Assembly (NCBI GenBank): GCA_029263095.1
Contig: JAJCYA010000013.1
Coordinates: 1 to 64,000, forward strand
Direction: 5' to 3'
DNA: 64,000 nucleotides
DNA from: Acidimicrobiia bacterium
Lineage (GTDB): Bacteria > Actinomycetota > Acidimicrobiia > Spongiisociales > UBA11373
The notes under the pieces were generated by a model that worked only from the letters and a program-made list of their open reading frames with translations, was not told the origin of the DNA and made no database searches. Shown in pieces: positions 10,686 to 20,327 of the stretch. The position numbers were made by a program, and so were the translations under genes. Numbering within the stretch: the first letter of the stretch is position 1; each line of letters begins with the position of its first letter.

Positions 10686-11717
10686 CTAGCAACCGGCGGG
10701 TCCGGCCAAGTCCACGCCGCAATCGCCCTCGATGATTTCTCCCATCACCCAGGCCTCATGACCGGAGCCGCTGAACGACGAGAGCGTCGCATCGCATTCA
10801 CTCGGATGCACAACGAGAACGAATCCGACTCCCATGTTGAACGTCGCGAACATCTCCCCGCTAGTGACCTCTCCCAACTCGGCCACTGTGGCGAAGACGT
10901 CGGGCGGGTTCCACGATCCGAGGTCGACGCGAGCTCTACGGTGGCGTGGAAGTATCCGCGTTAGGTTGTCGGATATCCCGCCGCCCGTCACGTGCGCCAT
11001 CCCACACACCCCGCCGCCCTGCACGACTTCGAGAACCGCCGGTGAATAGAGCACCGATGGCTCGAGCAACACCGACGCCACCGTCCGCTCCGTGCCCGGG
11101 AAGAGCCCGTCGAATTCGAGTCCGGGCAGGACCGCCGAACGGACGAGCGAAAAGCCGTTGGCGCGCAGGTTGGGGCTCGCCAACCCGATCAGAAGGTCGC
11201 CCGTCTCGATGTCGGCCGCCGTCACCTCGCTCCCAAGCTCCACGACACCTACGGCAGCCCCCGCCAGGTCGAACCGGTCCGGATCCATCACGCCCGGATG
11301 CTGTGCTGTCTCACCGCCGATCAGGGCACAGCCAACCTCACGACACGCGGCAGCGATAGATGCCACGATCGCCTTCTCCCGCTCGGGGCGAATCATCCCA
11401 ACGGCGAGATAATCGGTGACTGCCAGCGTCCTCGCTCCCACTGCTGCCAAGTCGTCGGCGATCATCGCCACAAGGTCGTAGCCGATCCCATCGAAACGTC
11501 CGGCGCGGGCAGCCAACTCGGCCTTGGTCCCCACCCCATCGGTGGTCATCATCAAGACGGGACGGTCGTATTCCCCGGGGATCAGGAATCCGCCGGCGAA
11601 CCCGCCAAAAGGTCCTATCACTCCACCGGACCATGTCGACATCACGTCGTCCGCTATCGCGTCGACGAGACCATCCCCCGCCCCGGTGTCTACGCCGGAG
11701 GCCCGGTAGGTGCTCAT
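10686..11717 (-). CDS. purM: Phosphoribosylformylglycinamidine cyclo-ligase (AIR synthetase)
   Basis: ATP-dependent ring closure of FGAM to AIR, the fifth step of purine synthesis. 343 residues, normal length. The N-terminal AIRS domain contains MMTTDGVGTKAELA, a characteristic substrate/ATP loop, then IGGETAQHPG; the C-terminal domain contains HVTGGGISDNLTR. The ATG at 11717 overlaps the purF stop (ATGA). It is the last gene of the nine-gene run, converging on carB, with an inverted repeat directly after its stop. Confidence 0.97.
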   Translation of the reverse strand: MSTYRASGVDTGAGDGLVDAIADDVMSTWSGGVIGPFGGFAGGFLIPGEYDRPVLMMTTDGVGTKAELAARAGRFDGIGYDLVAMIADDLAAVGARTLAVTDYLAVGMIRPEREKAIVASIAAACREVGCALIGGETAQHPGVMDPDRFDLAGAAVGVVELGSEVTAADIETGDLLIGLASPNLRANGFSLVRSAVLPGLEFDGLFPGTERTVASVLLEPSVLYSPAVLEVVQGGGVCGMAHVTGGGISDNLTRILPRHRRARVDLGSWNPPDVFATVAELGEVTSGEMFATFNMGVGFVLVVHPSECDATLSSFSGSGHEAWVMGEIIEGDCGVDLAGPAGC

Positions 11718-13132
11718 TCACTCCGCTCCAGGAGAAGCTTGTCGGCGTCGATCGGAACCGACGTCGGATAATCCCCCGAGAAACAGGCCGAACACATACC
11801 ACCGGAACCGGCGCCGGTGGCCTCCAGCAATCCATCCAGGGACAGGTAGCCCAGCGAGTCCACTTCGAGGGAGTCCTGGATTTCGGCTACCGACCGTGCG
11901 GCGGCGAGCAGGTGGGCGCGGTCGGGCGTATCCATCCCGTAGTAGCACGGCCACCGGTAAGGCGGAGACGAGATCCGCAGATGTACCTCAGTCGCACCAC
12001 TGGCACGAACCAAGTCGACGAGTTGACGCGTTGTCGTGCCCCGGATGATCGAATCGTCCACCAATACCACGCTCCGTCCCGCCAATACGCTGGGCATCGG
12101 GTTGAGCTTCATGCGGATGGCTCGATCACGGTCGACTTGGTCGGGCTGGATGAATGTCCGCCCAACGTAGCGGTTCTTGACCATGCCGTCGGAGTACGGG
12201 ATACCGCTCGCTACCGCGTATCCCTGCGCCGCCGGCACACCGCTCTCTGGCACGGGAACGACCACATCGGCATCGACGGGTGCTTCGGCCGCCAGGACCT
12301 CCCCCATCCGCCGCCGGGCAAGATGAACGTTGGTGCCGTTGAGCACGCTGTCGGGGCGCGAGAAATACACGAACTCCAGTACACAAAGGCGAGGATCTGC
12401 CTTTCCCAGCGGACGTGAGCTTTTCACACCTGCGCGGTCGATCACGACCATCTCCCCCGGCTCGACCTCTCTGACGAACTCGGCGCCGATCACATCCAGC
12501 GCGGCAGTCTCGGATGCGAGCACCCACCCGTGATCCAAGCGGCCGAGACAGAGTGGGCGGAACCCGTGCCGGTCCCGTACACCAATGATTCGCTCCTGAT
12601 CCATGATCACCAAAGAGAACGCGCCCCCGAACCGGGGAACCGAGGCTGCAACGGCCAGCGCGATGCCACCCTCTCCCCCGGCCGCCGTGTACGCCTCGGC
12701 GATCGCTTCGGCCATCAGGTCGGTGTCGGTCGAGGCGAGTTGAGTGCCGAGTTCGGCTGCCAGTACCGCTGTGTTGGTCAGGTTCCCGTTGTGAGCAAGG
12801 GCAAACTGAGCGGAGTCCAGACGGCGTAGGGTCGGCTGGGCGTTCTCCCAACGAGTCGAGCCCATAGTCGAATACCGGGTGTGGCCAATGGCGAGATCAC
12901 CCTTCAAGGCCGCCAGCGACCACTCGTCGAACACCTGGGCGACAAGCCCCAGGTCCTTCTTGAGCACGATTGCTTCCCCGTTCGATGAGGCGATGCCGGC
13001 ACTCTCCTGGCCCCGATGCTGGAGAGCGAACAAACTGAGATAGGCGAGTCGGGACACGTCGGTACCGGGTACGAAGATCCCGAACACGCCACAGGATTCC
13101 TTCGGTCCGTCTTGCCTGGGGGCCGAGGTCAT
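11714..13132 (-). CDS. purF: Amidophosphoribosyltransferase
   Basis: First committed step of purine synthesis: PRPP + glutamine to phosphoribosylamine. From the ATG at 13132 the protein is 472 residues. A short propeptide precedes CGVFGIF, whose Cys becomes the N-terminal nucleophile after cleavage. The PRPP loop VVLVDDSIIRGTTT is intact. Cysteines in WPCYYGMD and GGMCSACFSG near the C-terminus match the iron-sulfur-containing Bacillus-type enzymes, so an oxygen-sensitive [4Fe-4S] cluster is likely. The ATG overlaps purL's stop as ATGA, which decides it over an in-frame GTG at 13174. The same overlap links it to purM. Confidence 0.96.
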   Translation of the reverse strand: MTSAPRQDGPKESCGVFGIFVPGTDVSRLAYLSLFALQHRGQESAGIASSNGEAIVLKKDLGLVAQVFDEWSLAALKGDLAIGHTRYSTMGSTRWENAQPTLRRLDSAQFALAHNGNLTNTAVLAAELGTQLASTDTDLMAEAIAEAYTAAGGEGGIALAVAASVPRFGGAFSLVIMDQERIIGVRDRHGFRPLCLGRLDHGWVLASETAALDVIGAEFVREVEPGEMVVIDRAGVKSSRPLGKADPRLCVLEFVYFSRPDSVLNGTNVHLARRRMGEVLAAEAPVDADVVVPVPESGVPAAQGYAVASGIPYSDGMVKNRYVGRTFIQPDQVDRDRAIRMKLNPMPSVLAGRSVVLVDDSIIRGTTTRQLVDLVRASGATEVHLRISSPPYRWPCYYGMDTPDRAHLLAAARSVAEIQDSLEVDSLGYLSLDGLLEATGAGSGGMCSACFSGDYPTSVPIDADKLLLERSE

Positions 13133-15315
13133 CTTGATCGCCCCGCCATCCGTCGCGGGATGGCATTTCTCCACACAGCGGCGGCCTCCACCACCGCGAT
13201 TGGGGCGGCATCGCCGAAATGGATGACGTCTCCGCCGAACCGACCTATCGGTGTCACCCGCACCGCGTCACCAAGGTCCACCAGGTCGGCGAGGTTCGAC
13301 CGATCGGATGCGACCAACACCCGATGCGGAGCTTCGCCGAAGAGAATCCGCCAGTCCCGGATATCCACCTTGGCCCCCACCCCGGACATCATGCAGATCT
13401 CCGTTAGAGCCAGAGCCAGGCCACCTTCTGAGATGTCGTGCACCACCGCGGCATGGCCTCCTCCGGCGAGTTGCAGCGCCACGTCGATCACACCCTTGCC
13501 CAAGACGGGATCGGCCGGGAGCGGTCGGCCTACCAGTTCCCCATCCATCAACTTCGCATAGGCGCTGGCGGCGAAATCGGGTACATCTCCCCCACCTGCA
13601 ATCAGCCACAGCCCCATGCCGTCGGTCGCCGCATCCAGCCGCGGTGGTGTTTCGGGCATGGGATCTGCCAGTCCAAGCATGGCGATTACGGGAGTCGGCA
13701 TGATGTCTCCGCTATCACTGCTGTTGTAGAAGGAGACGTTTCCCCCGACAATTGGAATCTCCAGCGACCGGCACGCATCAGACAGTCCGGCGACCGCTTC
13801 GACGAACTGCCACATCACTCCAGGCTGCTCCGGGTCACCGAAGTTGAGGTTGTCGACCAATCCGATCGGCTTCGCTCCGGTCACCGCCACATTGAGCGCC
13901 GCCTCGAATACAAGCCGGGAAGTGCCCCGGCGAGGATCCAACAGACAGCGACGGGAGTTGCCGTCTGTGGACACAGCAAGACCCTTCTGCGTGCCTCGAA
14001 GTCGAAGCAGAGCCCCGTCATGTCCGGGACCGACAACGGTTCCCATTCCCAGCATGTGGTCGTACTGCTCGTAGACCCATGCTTTTGACGCCAACGCCGG
14101 CTGATCCAAAAGACCGAGCAGAGCGCCCCCCACGTCCAATGGCGCCTGAGGCTCGGCGGCGGCAGCCCATACTTCATCGATGTAACCCGGTTTGGCTGCA
14201 GGGCGAGAGGCCACCGGCGCCCCATCGGCAAGGGACTCGGCCGGGACCTCGGCGGCTATCGAATCACCGTCAAACACGCGAAGGGTCCCGCCCGCGGTCA
14301 TGGTTCCCACTGGGGACGCTTCGATCTCCCAACGGCGAGCCACTTCGAGAGCAGCGGGCAGGTCCGCGATGGCGACGACTGCCAGCATTCGCTCCTGGGA
14401 CTCAGACACCAGCAACTCGGCAGGGCTCATCCGATCTTCACGCCGCGGCATCGCATCGAGTGCCAGATCCATCCCCGAGCCGGCACCGGCTGCAGTCTCC
14501 GAGGCGGCACACGCGATTCCTGCGGCGCCGAGATCCTGCAACCCGACCAGCAAGCGCCTGGAAGCAAGCTCCAGGCAGGTCTCGATCAGCTTCTTGGCGG
14601 CAAACGGATCGCCCACCTGGACCGCCGGCCTCTTCGACACATCCTCCTCCGAGAAGCTGGCCGATGCGAGGATGGATGCTCCCCCGATGCCGTCGCGACC
14701 CGTGGGAGCCCCCAACAGCACGGCAACGTCGCCGTTGTCCAGGGAACCGCTCGGAACGAGGTCGTCGGACCTCAGAATCCCGAGACACATCACGTTTACG
14801 AGCGGATTGGCTTCGAAGCACGGCTCGAAGGCGACCTCACCTCCCAGGGTGGGAACCCCAACAGCGTTGCCGTACCCGGCGATTCCGGAGACGACCCCGT
14901 CGAATAGATACCGAACGCGCGGGTCACTCAGCTCACCGAACCGGATCTGATTCCACAATGCTATCGGTCGCGCCCCCATGCTCAGCACATCCCTGAGAAT
15001 CCCCCCCACACCAGTCGCCGCGCCTTGATACGGCTCGACAAAGGAAGGATGGTTGTGACTCTCGATCCGCAGTGCAGCCAGCCAGCCTCCCCCCAGATCC
15101 ACTACGCCGGCTCCACCACCGGGGCCCACCACCACCTGCGGGCCGTCGCTCGGCAGATCTCGTAGGTGCGGAAGTGACGATTTGTAGGAGCAATGCTCGG
15201 ACCACATAAGCGAGTACATCATCAGCTCGGCCTCGGTCGGCTCGCGATTGAGCGTGTCGATGACGGCCGTGTACTCGAGATCGGTCATCCCCAGCTCGTG
15301 GTGCAGCTCAGGCAT
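13129..15315 (-). CDS. purL: Phosphoribosylformylglycinamidine synthase subunit II
   Basis: ATP-dependent amidation of FGAR to FGAM, acting with PurQ (glutaminase) and PurS (bridging subunit). 728 residues is the size of the small PurL that needs PurS and PurQ, and both are encoded directly upstream. The N-terminal LMWSEHCSYKSS motif, an early HNHPS loop, GGASILASASF and the later PIVGGNVSFYN are family signatures. The ATG at 15315 lies within purQ's end (8-base ATGCCTGA overlap); the open frame further upstream is antisense-free read-through across purQ and has no family similarity. Confidence 0.97.
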   Translation of the reverse strand: MPELHHELGMTDLEYTAVIDTLNREPTEAELMMYSLMWSEHCSYKSSLPHLRDLPSDGPQVVVGPGGGAGVVDLGGGWLAALRIESHNHPSFVEPYQGAATGVGGILRDVLSMGARPIALWNQIRFGELSDPRVRYLFDGVVSGIAGYGNAVGVPTLGGEVAFEPCFEANPLVNVMCLGILRSDDLVPSGSLDNGDVAVLLGAPTGRDGIGGASILASASFSEEDVSKRPAVQVGDPFAAKKLIETCLELASRRLLVGLQDLGAAGIACAASETAAGAGSGMDLALDAMPRREDRMSPAELLVSESQERMLAVVAIADLPAALEVARRWEIEASPVGTMTAGGTLRVFDGDSIAAEVPAESLADGAPVASRPAAKPGYIDEVWAAAAEPQAPLDVGGALLGLLDQPALASKAWVYEQYDHMLGMGTVVGPGHDGALLRLRGTQKGLAVSTDGNSRRCLLDPRRGTSRLVFEAALNVAVTGAKPIGLVDNLNFGDPEQPGVMWQFVEAVAGLSDACRSLEIPIVGGNVSFYNSSDSGDIMPTPVIAMLGLADPMPETPPRLDAATDGMGLWLIAGGGDVPDFAASAYAKLMDGELVGRPLPADPVLGKGVIDVALQLAGGGHAAVVHDISEGGLALALTEICMMSGVGAKVDIRDWRILFGEAPHRVLVASDRSNLADLVDLGDAVRVTPIGRFGGDVIHFGDAAPIAVVEAAAVWRNAIPRRMAGRSR

Positions 15316-15988
15316 CGCCGAGCGCCGCCACAAAGGACTCGAGCAGTACCCGGCCGTCGCCGGACCCAAGCGCCCGGTCACTCGCCCGCTCCGGGTGTGG
15401 CATGAAGCCGACCACGTTGCCCCGTTGATTGGCGAGGCCGGCCACCGAGTCCACCGACCCGTTGAGATTGTGCTCAGCATCCACCTCACCCGCTTCGTCG
15501 CAGTAGCGCATCGCAACAAGGCCGGATTCGACCCCGGCCGACTCGACTGCATAGCTCCCACGGTACGAATTGAGAGGTATCCGCAGCACTTGACCGAGCC
15601 TGGTCGCCCTGGTGAGCACCGTGTCAGTCGAGTCAATCCGGACGTGAACAAACCGGCAGATGAACCTGAGGCCACGATTCTCCACGAGAGCTCCCGGCAG
15701 AAGCCCCGCCTCGCAGAGCACCTGGAACCCGTTGCAGATCCCCAGAACCGGCTTGCCGGCTTCCGCCAGCTCTTCGATTCCTTTCATCACCGGTGAGAAC
15801 CGGGCGATAGCGCCCGGACGCAAGTAATCGCCGTGAGCAAATCCCCCGGGAAGCACGACACCCTCGAATCCTGAGAGATCCTCTTCGCGATGCCAGACGA
15901 GCTCCGCCTCGGCGCCGACATCTCGGAGCGCGTGCATGACATCACGCTCACAGTTGGTACCCGGATACACGACGACGGCCACACTCAA
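15308..15988 (-). CDS. purQ: Phosphoribosylformylglycinamidine synthase subunit I (glutaminase)
   Basis: Class I glutamine amidotransferase supplying ammonia to PurL. 226 residues. Nucleophile Cys lies in GICNGFQ, and MPHPER near the C-terminus supplies the His/Glu of the triad. YPGTNCERD at the N-terminus is a PurQ hallmark. The start is a TTG at 15988 overlapping purS's stop (TTGA), with GGAGG about 10 bases upstream; an in-frame GTG two codons later is the alternative. It is coupled at its end to purL. Confidence 0.96.
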   Translation of the reverse strand: MSVAVVVYPGTNCERDVMHALRDVGAEAELVWHREEDLSGFEGVVLPGGFAHGDYLRPGAIARFSPVMKGIEELAEAGKPVLGICNGFQVLCEAGLLPGALVENRGLRFICRFVHVRIDSTDTVLTRATRLGQVLRIPLNSYRGSYAVESAGVESGLVAMRYCDEAGEVDAEHNLNGSVDSVAGLANQRGNVVGFMPHPERASDRALGSGDGRVLLESFVAALGDA

Positions 15989-16242
15989 CCGGCTTCATCC
16001 TCCGCGAGCACCCGCACCGAGTAGTCCTCTATGACGGGATTGGCCAACAGCTGCGCACACATCCGGCGCACCGATGCCTCAGCCTTGGTGGCATCGTCGG
16101 ATTCCACATCGATGACCAGGGAGCGCCCCATGCTGACCGCAACCAGATCCGTGAAGCCGAGGCCGCGCAGGGCCCCGGCGATCGTCGCTGCCTCCGGATC
16201 GGCGACGCTGGGAAGTCGAGTGATCTCGACCTGCACCTTCAC
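15985..16242 (-). CDS. purS: Phosphoribosylformylglycinamidine synthase subunit PurS
   Basis: Small bridging subunit of the PurLQS complex. 85 residues from the GTG at 16242, starting VKVQVEITRLPSVADPEA, followed by GALRGLGF and MCAQLLANPVIEDY, the usual PurS pattern. The GTG overlaps purC's stop (GTGA) and the TGA overlaps purQ's TTG. Translation from codons further upstream would run into purC and has no family match. Its place between purC and purQ is that seen in many Gram-positive pur operons. Confidence 0.95.
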   Translation of the reverse strand: MKVQVEITRLPSVADPEAATIAGALRGLGFTDLVAVSMGRSLVIDVESDDATKAEASVRRMCAQLLANPVIEDYSVRVLAEDEAG

Positions 16243-17126
16243 TGCTGCCTCACGGCGGCAAGGTAATCGACAAATGTGCCTCCAGTGAGAAGCTCGAAAC
16301 AACTCCGGTACAGCTCAGCGGTCATGGTGATTGTCTCGGTCGAGAGTGGTGGCGCCGGCGGCGAGTGGTCCCAACCCTGGGCGTCGAGAGCATCGCGAAC
16401 GAACTGCTTGTCGTAGGAAGGAACCGGGGATCCAGGTCGCCACTCGCCCGCCGGCCAGTACCGAGAGCTATCGGGTGTCAAGACCTCGTCGATGAGGATG
16501 AGTTCCCCCTCCGCCATTCCGAACTCGAACTTGGTGTCGGCGAGGATGAACTCCCGCTCTTCGGCGTAGGCCGCGCCAGCCAGGTACAACTCGATGCTAC
16601 GGCGCCGCAACTCTTCGTAGACGTCGTCACCCACGAGTTGACGCGCCTGGGACTCGGTTACGTTCTCGTCGTGACCCTCCTGCGCCTTGGTGGCGGGCGT
16701 AAAGACCGGATATGGCAGGCGGTCCGCCATGGCCATTCCAACAGGGAGATCCGCCGTGGTAGGGCCGCCCCCCGCCGTGTACTCGCGCCAGGCCGAACCG
16801 TAGAGATAGCCGCGGACGACGCACTCCAGCGGGACAACCTCAGCTCGGCGAACAAGCATCGCGCGACCGGCAAGGGCTTCCCGGTCCCACCCGGCAACGT
16901 CGGGCATGTCGGCGACATCGGTCGACAGGAGATGGTCGGGAGTGTCGAGGAGGTCAAACCAATGGACCGATAGCCCGGTCAATACTCTTCCCTTGTCGGG
17001 CACCGGGTCGGCAAGGACGACGTCATACGCCGAGATACGGTCGGTTGCAACGATGAGAAGGGTCTCCTCATCGACGGCGAAGATCTCTCGTACCTTCCCC
17101 GAATCCAAGTGGTGTGCCAACGTCAC
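16239..17126 (-). CDS. purC: Phosphoribosylaminoimidazole-succinocarboxamide synthase (SAICAR synthetase)
   Basis: ATP-dependent joining of aspartate to CAIR. 295 residues, the longer form of the family. SGKVREIF and VATDRISAYDVV near the start form the nucleotide-binding hairpin; VVRGYLYGSAW, LADTKFEFG and LIDEVLTPDSSRYWP are family signatures. The start is a GTG at 17126 read as GTGACGTTGGC. A 55-base gap separates it from purE, the only real gap in the nine-gene run, and its stop overlaps purS (GTGA). Confidence 0.97.
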   Translation of the reverse strand: MTLAHHLDSGKVREIFAVDEETLLIVATDRISAYDVVLADPVPDKGRVLTGLSVHWFDLLDTPDHLLSTDVADMPDVAGWDREALAGRAMLVRRAEVVPLECVVRGYLYGSAWREYTAGGGPTTADLPVGMAMADRLPYPVFTPATKAQEGHDENVTESQARQLVGDDVYEELRRRSIELYLAGAAYAEEREFILADTKFEFGMAEGELILIDEVLTPDSSRYWPAGEWRPGSPVPSYDKQFVRDALDAQGWDHSPPAPPLSTETITMTAELYRSCFELLTGGTFVDYLAAVRQQ

Positions 17127-17181
17127 TGGGCGGCGATGGTAACGCCTGCTTCGCGCCGCGGCGGCTGTTCCAGCCTTGGTG

Positions 17182-17652
17182 TCATCGGGATCGATCGCCC
17201 GTGAATGAATCTCGGTAGTCCTCGAGCGCCGCTGCCAGGTCAGGATCCGTCAAGCCGAGCACGGCCACGGCCAACAGTGCGGCATTCTTGGCCCCGTCGA
17301 TGCCCACGGTCGCCACTGGCACACCACTCGGCATCTGCACGGTCGACAGCAACGCGTCGAGACCTCCGAGGCCACCGGAAGCAATCGGGATCCCTATCAC
17401 GGGGAGCGTCGTGTGCGCCGCCACCGTGCCGGCGAGGTGAGCCGCCTTGCCGGCGGCGGCGATGATGACTGCGAGCCCCCGACCTCTGGCGGATCTGGCG
17501 AATTCCACCACATCGTCCGGCGTCCGGTGTGCCGACAGCACCCTCACCTCATGGCGAACAAGGAACTCGTCGAGGATCTCGACGGCAGGTGTCACCTTCG
17601 GCTCGTCGCTGGCCGATCCCATCAGGACCGCGACCCGGGGCCGATCGGGCAT
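17182..17652 (-). CDS. purE: N5-carboxyaminoimidazole ribonucleotide mutase
   Basis: Moves the carboxyl group to form CAIR. 156 residues. [22 protein letters not shown] and [13 protein letters not shown] are the PurE signatures. The ATG at 17652 shares its A with purD's TGA (TGATG) and has a strong Shine-Dalgarno, favouring it over the TTG one codon upstream. No purK lies in the window, although N5-CAIR mutases normally need it; purK is either elsewhere or the enzyme uses CO2 directly, which sequence alone cannot settle. Confidence 0.95.
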   Translation of the reverse strand: MPDRPRVAVLMGSASDEPKVTPAVEILDEFLVRHEVRVLSAHRTPDDVVEFARSARGRGLAVIIAAAGKAAHLAGTVAAHTTLPVIGIPIASGGLGGLDALLSTVQMPSGVPVATVGIDGAKNAALLAVAVLGLTDPDLAAALEDYRDSFTGDRSR

Positions 17653-18908
17653 CAAACACCTCCTGCGATATCGGTGCGGTATTGCATGCCCGGGAATCGT
17701 ATCGCCTCGGCAGCCTGGTAGGCCCGGTGGCGCGCTGCTGCCAGATCCGACCCCAGTCCCACCACGTTCAGCACCCTTCCACCTGCCGTCACCAACCGCC
17801 CCTGACTCCTGGCGGTACCCCCGTGAAAGACCAGCACCCCGGGGATGGCTCCGGCATCGTCCACTCCGTCGATGGGCAATCCGGTCGTCGGGCGGCCTGG
17901 ATAGCCATCGGAGGCAAGCACGACATCGACGGCCGCCTCGGTGCTCGACGAGACCTCCATATCGACCGACTCGCCCTGGGAGGCGGCGGCCAGGACCGCC
18001 GCCAGGTCGGAGGTCATTCGAGGAAGAACTACTTGGGTCTCAGGATCTCCGAGGCGACAGTTGAACTCCATGACCTTGGGACCCTCCCCGGTGAGGACCA
18101 GGCCGGCGTAGAGGAAGCCGACGTACGGAGTTCCCTCTGCCGCCAGCTGCCCGAGCACTGGCTCGATGATCAGCCTGTTTACATCCTCGACCAGGTCGGG
18201 AGGCGCATCCGGCACCGGCGAAAAGCAACCCATGCCACCGGTATTGGGACCTGCATCACGGTCAGCGAGCCGCTTATAGTCACGCGCCGCTGCCAGCGGA
18301 ACGCCTTCCCCACCAGCGCAGATCGAGAACACTGATACTTCGGGCCCTTCGAGGTAGTCCTCGATCACGACCTTGGAGCCAGCCTCGCCAAAGTCCCCTG
18401 CGAAGCATCGGTCGACCCAACGCAGAGCTTCGTCGCGATCTGAAGTCACCACCACACCCTTTCCGGCTGCCAGCCCGTCCGCCTTGACCACATAGGGCGC
18501 CGGCAACCCATGGAGATGACTTCGTGCCGCCCCGGGATCGACGAACGCCGCGCTGTCGGCGGTCGGGACTCCCGCTCGTCGCATGGTTTCCTTGGCAAAT
18601 GTCTTGGAGGACTCGAGCCGGGCCGCCCGCTGCGTCGGGCCAAAGACGGCTATACCCACCTCCGCGACCGCGTCGGCAACACCCGCCGCCAACGGCGCCT
18701 CCGGACCGACAACGACGAGATCGAATGCGGTGGCGGCTTCGGCGACGGCTTCCGGACAGTCAATACGCAAGTCCGGGAGTGTCGGGCCGACCTCCTCCAA
18801 GCCGGGGTTGCCTGGTGCGGATACGACCTCCCGCACCAAACTGCTCTGGGCCAGCTTCCAGCCGAGGGCGTGTTCGCGACCTCCCCCGCCGAGCAACAGA
18901 ACCCTCAC
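17652..18908 (-). CDS. purD: Phosphoribosylamine-glycine ligase (GAR synthetase)
   Basis: Second step of purine synthesis: phosphoribosylamine + glycine + ATP to GAR. 418 residues. N-terminal [19 protein letters not shown]-grasp loop [28 protein letters not shown] and [12 protein letters not shown] are all present. The start is a GTG at 18908 that overlaps purN's stop (GTGA). The end couples to purE. Confidence 0.97.
   Translation of the reverse strand: MRVLLLGGGGREHALGWKLAQSSLVREVVSAPGNPGLEEVGPTLPDLRIDCPEAVAEAATAFDLVVVGPEAPLAAGVADAVAEVGIAVFGPTQRAARLESSKTFAKETMRRAGVPTADSAAFVDPGAARSHLHGLPAPYVVKADGLAAGKGVVVTSDRDEALRWVDRCFAGDFGEAGSKVVIEDYLEGPEVSVFSICAGGEGVPLAAARDYKRLADRDAGPNTGGMGCFSPVPDAPPDLVEDVNRLIIEPVLGQLAAEGTPYVGFLYAGLVLTGEGPKVMEFNCRLGDPETQVVLPRMTSDLAAVLAAASQGESVDMEVSSSTEAAVDVVLASDGYPGRPTTGLPIDGVDDAGAIPGVLVFHGGTARSQGRLVTAGGRVLNVVGLGSDLAAARHRAYQAAEAIRFPGMQYRTDIAGGV
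17657..17664 (-). promoter_or_regulatory. Strong ribosome binding site of purE
   Basis: Minus-strand AGGAGGTG, six bases from AGGAGG to the ATG at 17652. It lies inside the end of purD and decides the purE start. Confidence 0.75.
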
Positions 18909-19582
18909 CGACCGACTCCCTCTGCAATCGTTGCGTCAACCTCGTCAAGCCATCGCACCACGCGATCTTGCACTACCAACCGGCCGCGGGCAAAGGCATC
19001 GACCACTTGGGGGTAGAGCCTGTGCTCCACTGCCTTGATCCTGGCATGCAGGGCGTCCTCGGTGTCTGAGGCGAGCACGGCTACCGCCTCTTGAGCGATG
19101 ATCGGTCCGGTGTCGACCTCCTCGTCTATGAAGTGGACAGTGCAGCCAGCGAGCTTCGCCCCGTGCTCGAGGGCTTGCCGGACCCCATGCATCCCGGGAA
19201 AGGAAGGCAACAACGACGGGTGGGTGTTGAGAATCGCATCCGGGAACCGAACAACAGCCTCGGGGCCGAGGATCCTCATGAAGCCGGCAAGTACCAAGGC
19301 CCGGGCCCCGTAGTGTTCGGCCTCGTCACAGATCGCCGTAGTGAGCGCCTGCCGTTTCCTGCTACCGGACAGGACCGACGTGGGAATACGGGCAGCTCGA
19401 GCGATGTCCAGCGCTCCCGCATCGGTGCGGTCGGAGATCACGACCACAACTTCGGCTGCGAACTCGTCGGCTTCGGCTGCCTCGAGGATGGCAGCCAGAT
19501 TGCTCCCGGTCCCAGAAGCGAGGATTGCAATGGGAAATCGCTGAGGCTCCAGACTTGCCGCGTCCTCCTGTCGAGATCCCAT
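18905..19582 (-). CDS. purN: Phosphoribosylglycinamide formyltransferase
   Basis: Transfers formyl from 10-formyl-THF to GAR. 225 residues with a short N-terminal extension before IAILASGTGSNLAAI. NTHPSLLPSFPG carries the catalytic His and Asn, and HFIDEEVDTGPII the catalytic Asp. It is the first gene of the nine-gene minus-strand run, so the operon promoter should lie in 19583-19701, which it shares with the divergent thioredoxin gene; no confident -35/-10 pair was found there. Confidence 0.96.
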   Translation of the reverse strand: MGSRQEDAASLEPQRFPIAILASGTGSNLAAILEAAEADEFAAEVVVVISDRTDAGALDIARAARIPTSVLSGSRKRQALTTAICDEAEHYGARALVLAGFMRILGPEAVVRFPDAILNTHPSLLPSFPGMHGVRQALEHGAKLAGCTVHFIDEEVDTGPIIAQEAVAVLASDTEDALHARIKAVEHRLYPQVVDAFARGRLVVQDRVVRWLDEVDATIAEGVGR

Positions 19583-19701
19583 CGTGAGTCACACGGTACC
19601 GAACAAATCGCTGTCGGGGATCGAGAGGTCAAACAGCAATCGCAAGCCGAATCCAGACAGTTTGGGAACATCTCGGCGGCTCGCGACGTTCTTCCCGCCC
19701 A

Positions 19702-20313
19702 ATGAGCAGATCCAAACGCGTCCGGACCGCCCAGAAGCAAGCAGAGAAGGCAGAGCGAGAGCGCCTAGCCCGTCGCAATCGCATCTTGCGTAACTCGGCG
19801 ATCTCTCTCGTCGCCGTGGCGGTGTTTGTCGTCGCCTTCTTCTCATTGGGAGGTACCGGCACTGCACTCACGGGCGATACCGGCGCCACCACCTGGGATC
19901 TTCCAGCTCTCTCCGACACCGAGGAACGCATCACGCTCGCCGACTATCAGGGAAGTCCCACCATCGCCGTCTTCTTCGCATCGTGGTGCGACGTGTGCGA
20001 GGCGGAGATGCCGGGCTTCGTTCAGTTGAGCGACCAGCTCGGCGATCAGGTCGACTGGGTTGGCATCAACACCCAGGACAACGGGGCCGGTGTACGCGAC
20101 GCCGAGAAATGGGGAATCGACACTCGGTGGCGACTCGCCAGAGACATCGGCGGGACCAATGGCAGCAATCTGAGCACCGCGACGTTCGGGATGCGCGGCA
20201 TGCCGCTCACAGTGGTTTACGACGATGTCGGAGAGATCGTCCACGTCCAGCGCGGTGGAATCTCCGCCGAGCAGTTGTTGGGATTGCTGCAGCAGGCGTT
20301 CGAAATCGGCTGA
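19702..20313 (+). CDS. Membrane-anchored TlpA/ResA-like thiol-disulfide oxidoreductase
   Basis: 203 residues: a basic cytoplasmic N-terminus (1-30), one membrane segment (about 31-50), then a thioredoxin-fold domain outside the membrane. The active site is WCDVC (C96, C99), and MPLTVV is the cis-Pro loop. ATWDLPALSDTEERITLADYQGSPTIAVFF follows the AhpC/TlpA layout (quoted region spans residues 63-92). Such proteins reduce disulfides or help cytochrome c maturation; no ccm gene is near, so the partner is unknown. It is divergent from purN. Confidence 0.85.
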   Translation: MSRSKRVRTAQKQAEKAERERLARRNRILRNSAISLVAVAVFVVAFFSLGGTGTALTGDTGATTWDLPALSDTEERITLADYQGSPTIAVFFASWCDVCEAEMPGFVQLSDQLGDQVDWVGINTQDNGAGVRDAEKWGIDTRWRLARDIGGTNGSNLSTATFGMRGMPLTVVYDDVGEIVHVQRGGISAEQLLGLLQQAFEIG

Positions 20314-20327
20314 GCGGGCAAGAGCGT

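Noticed and set aside
13133-13174. GTG at 13174 as purF start
   Set aside because: The ATG at 13132 overlaps the purL stop as ATGA and gives the usual short propeptide.
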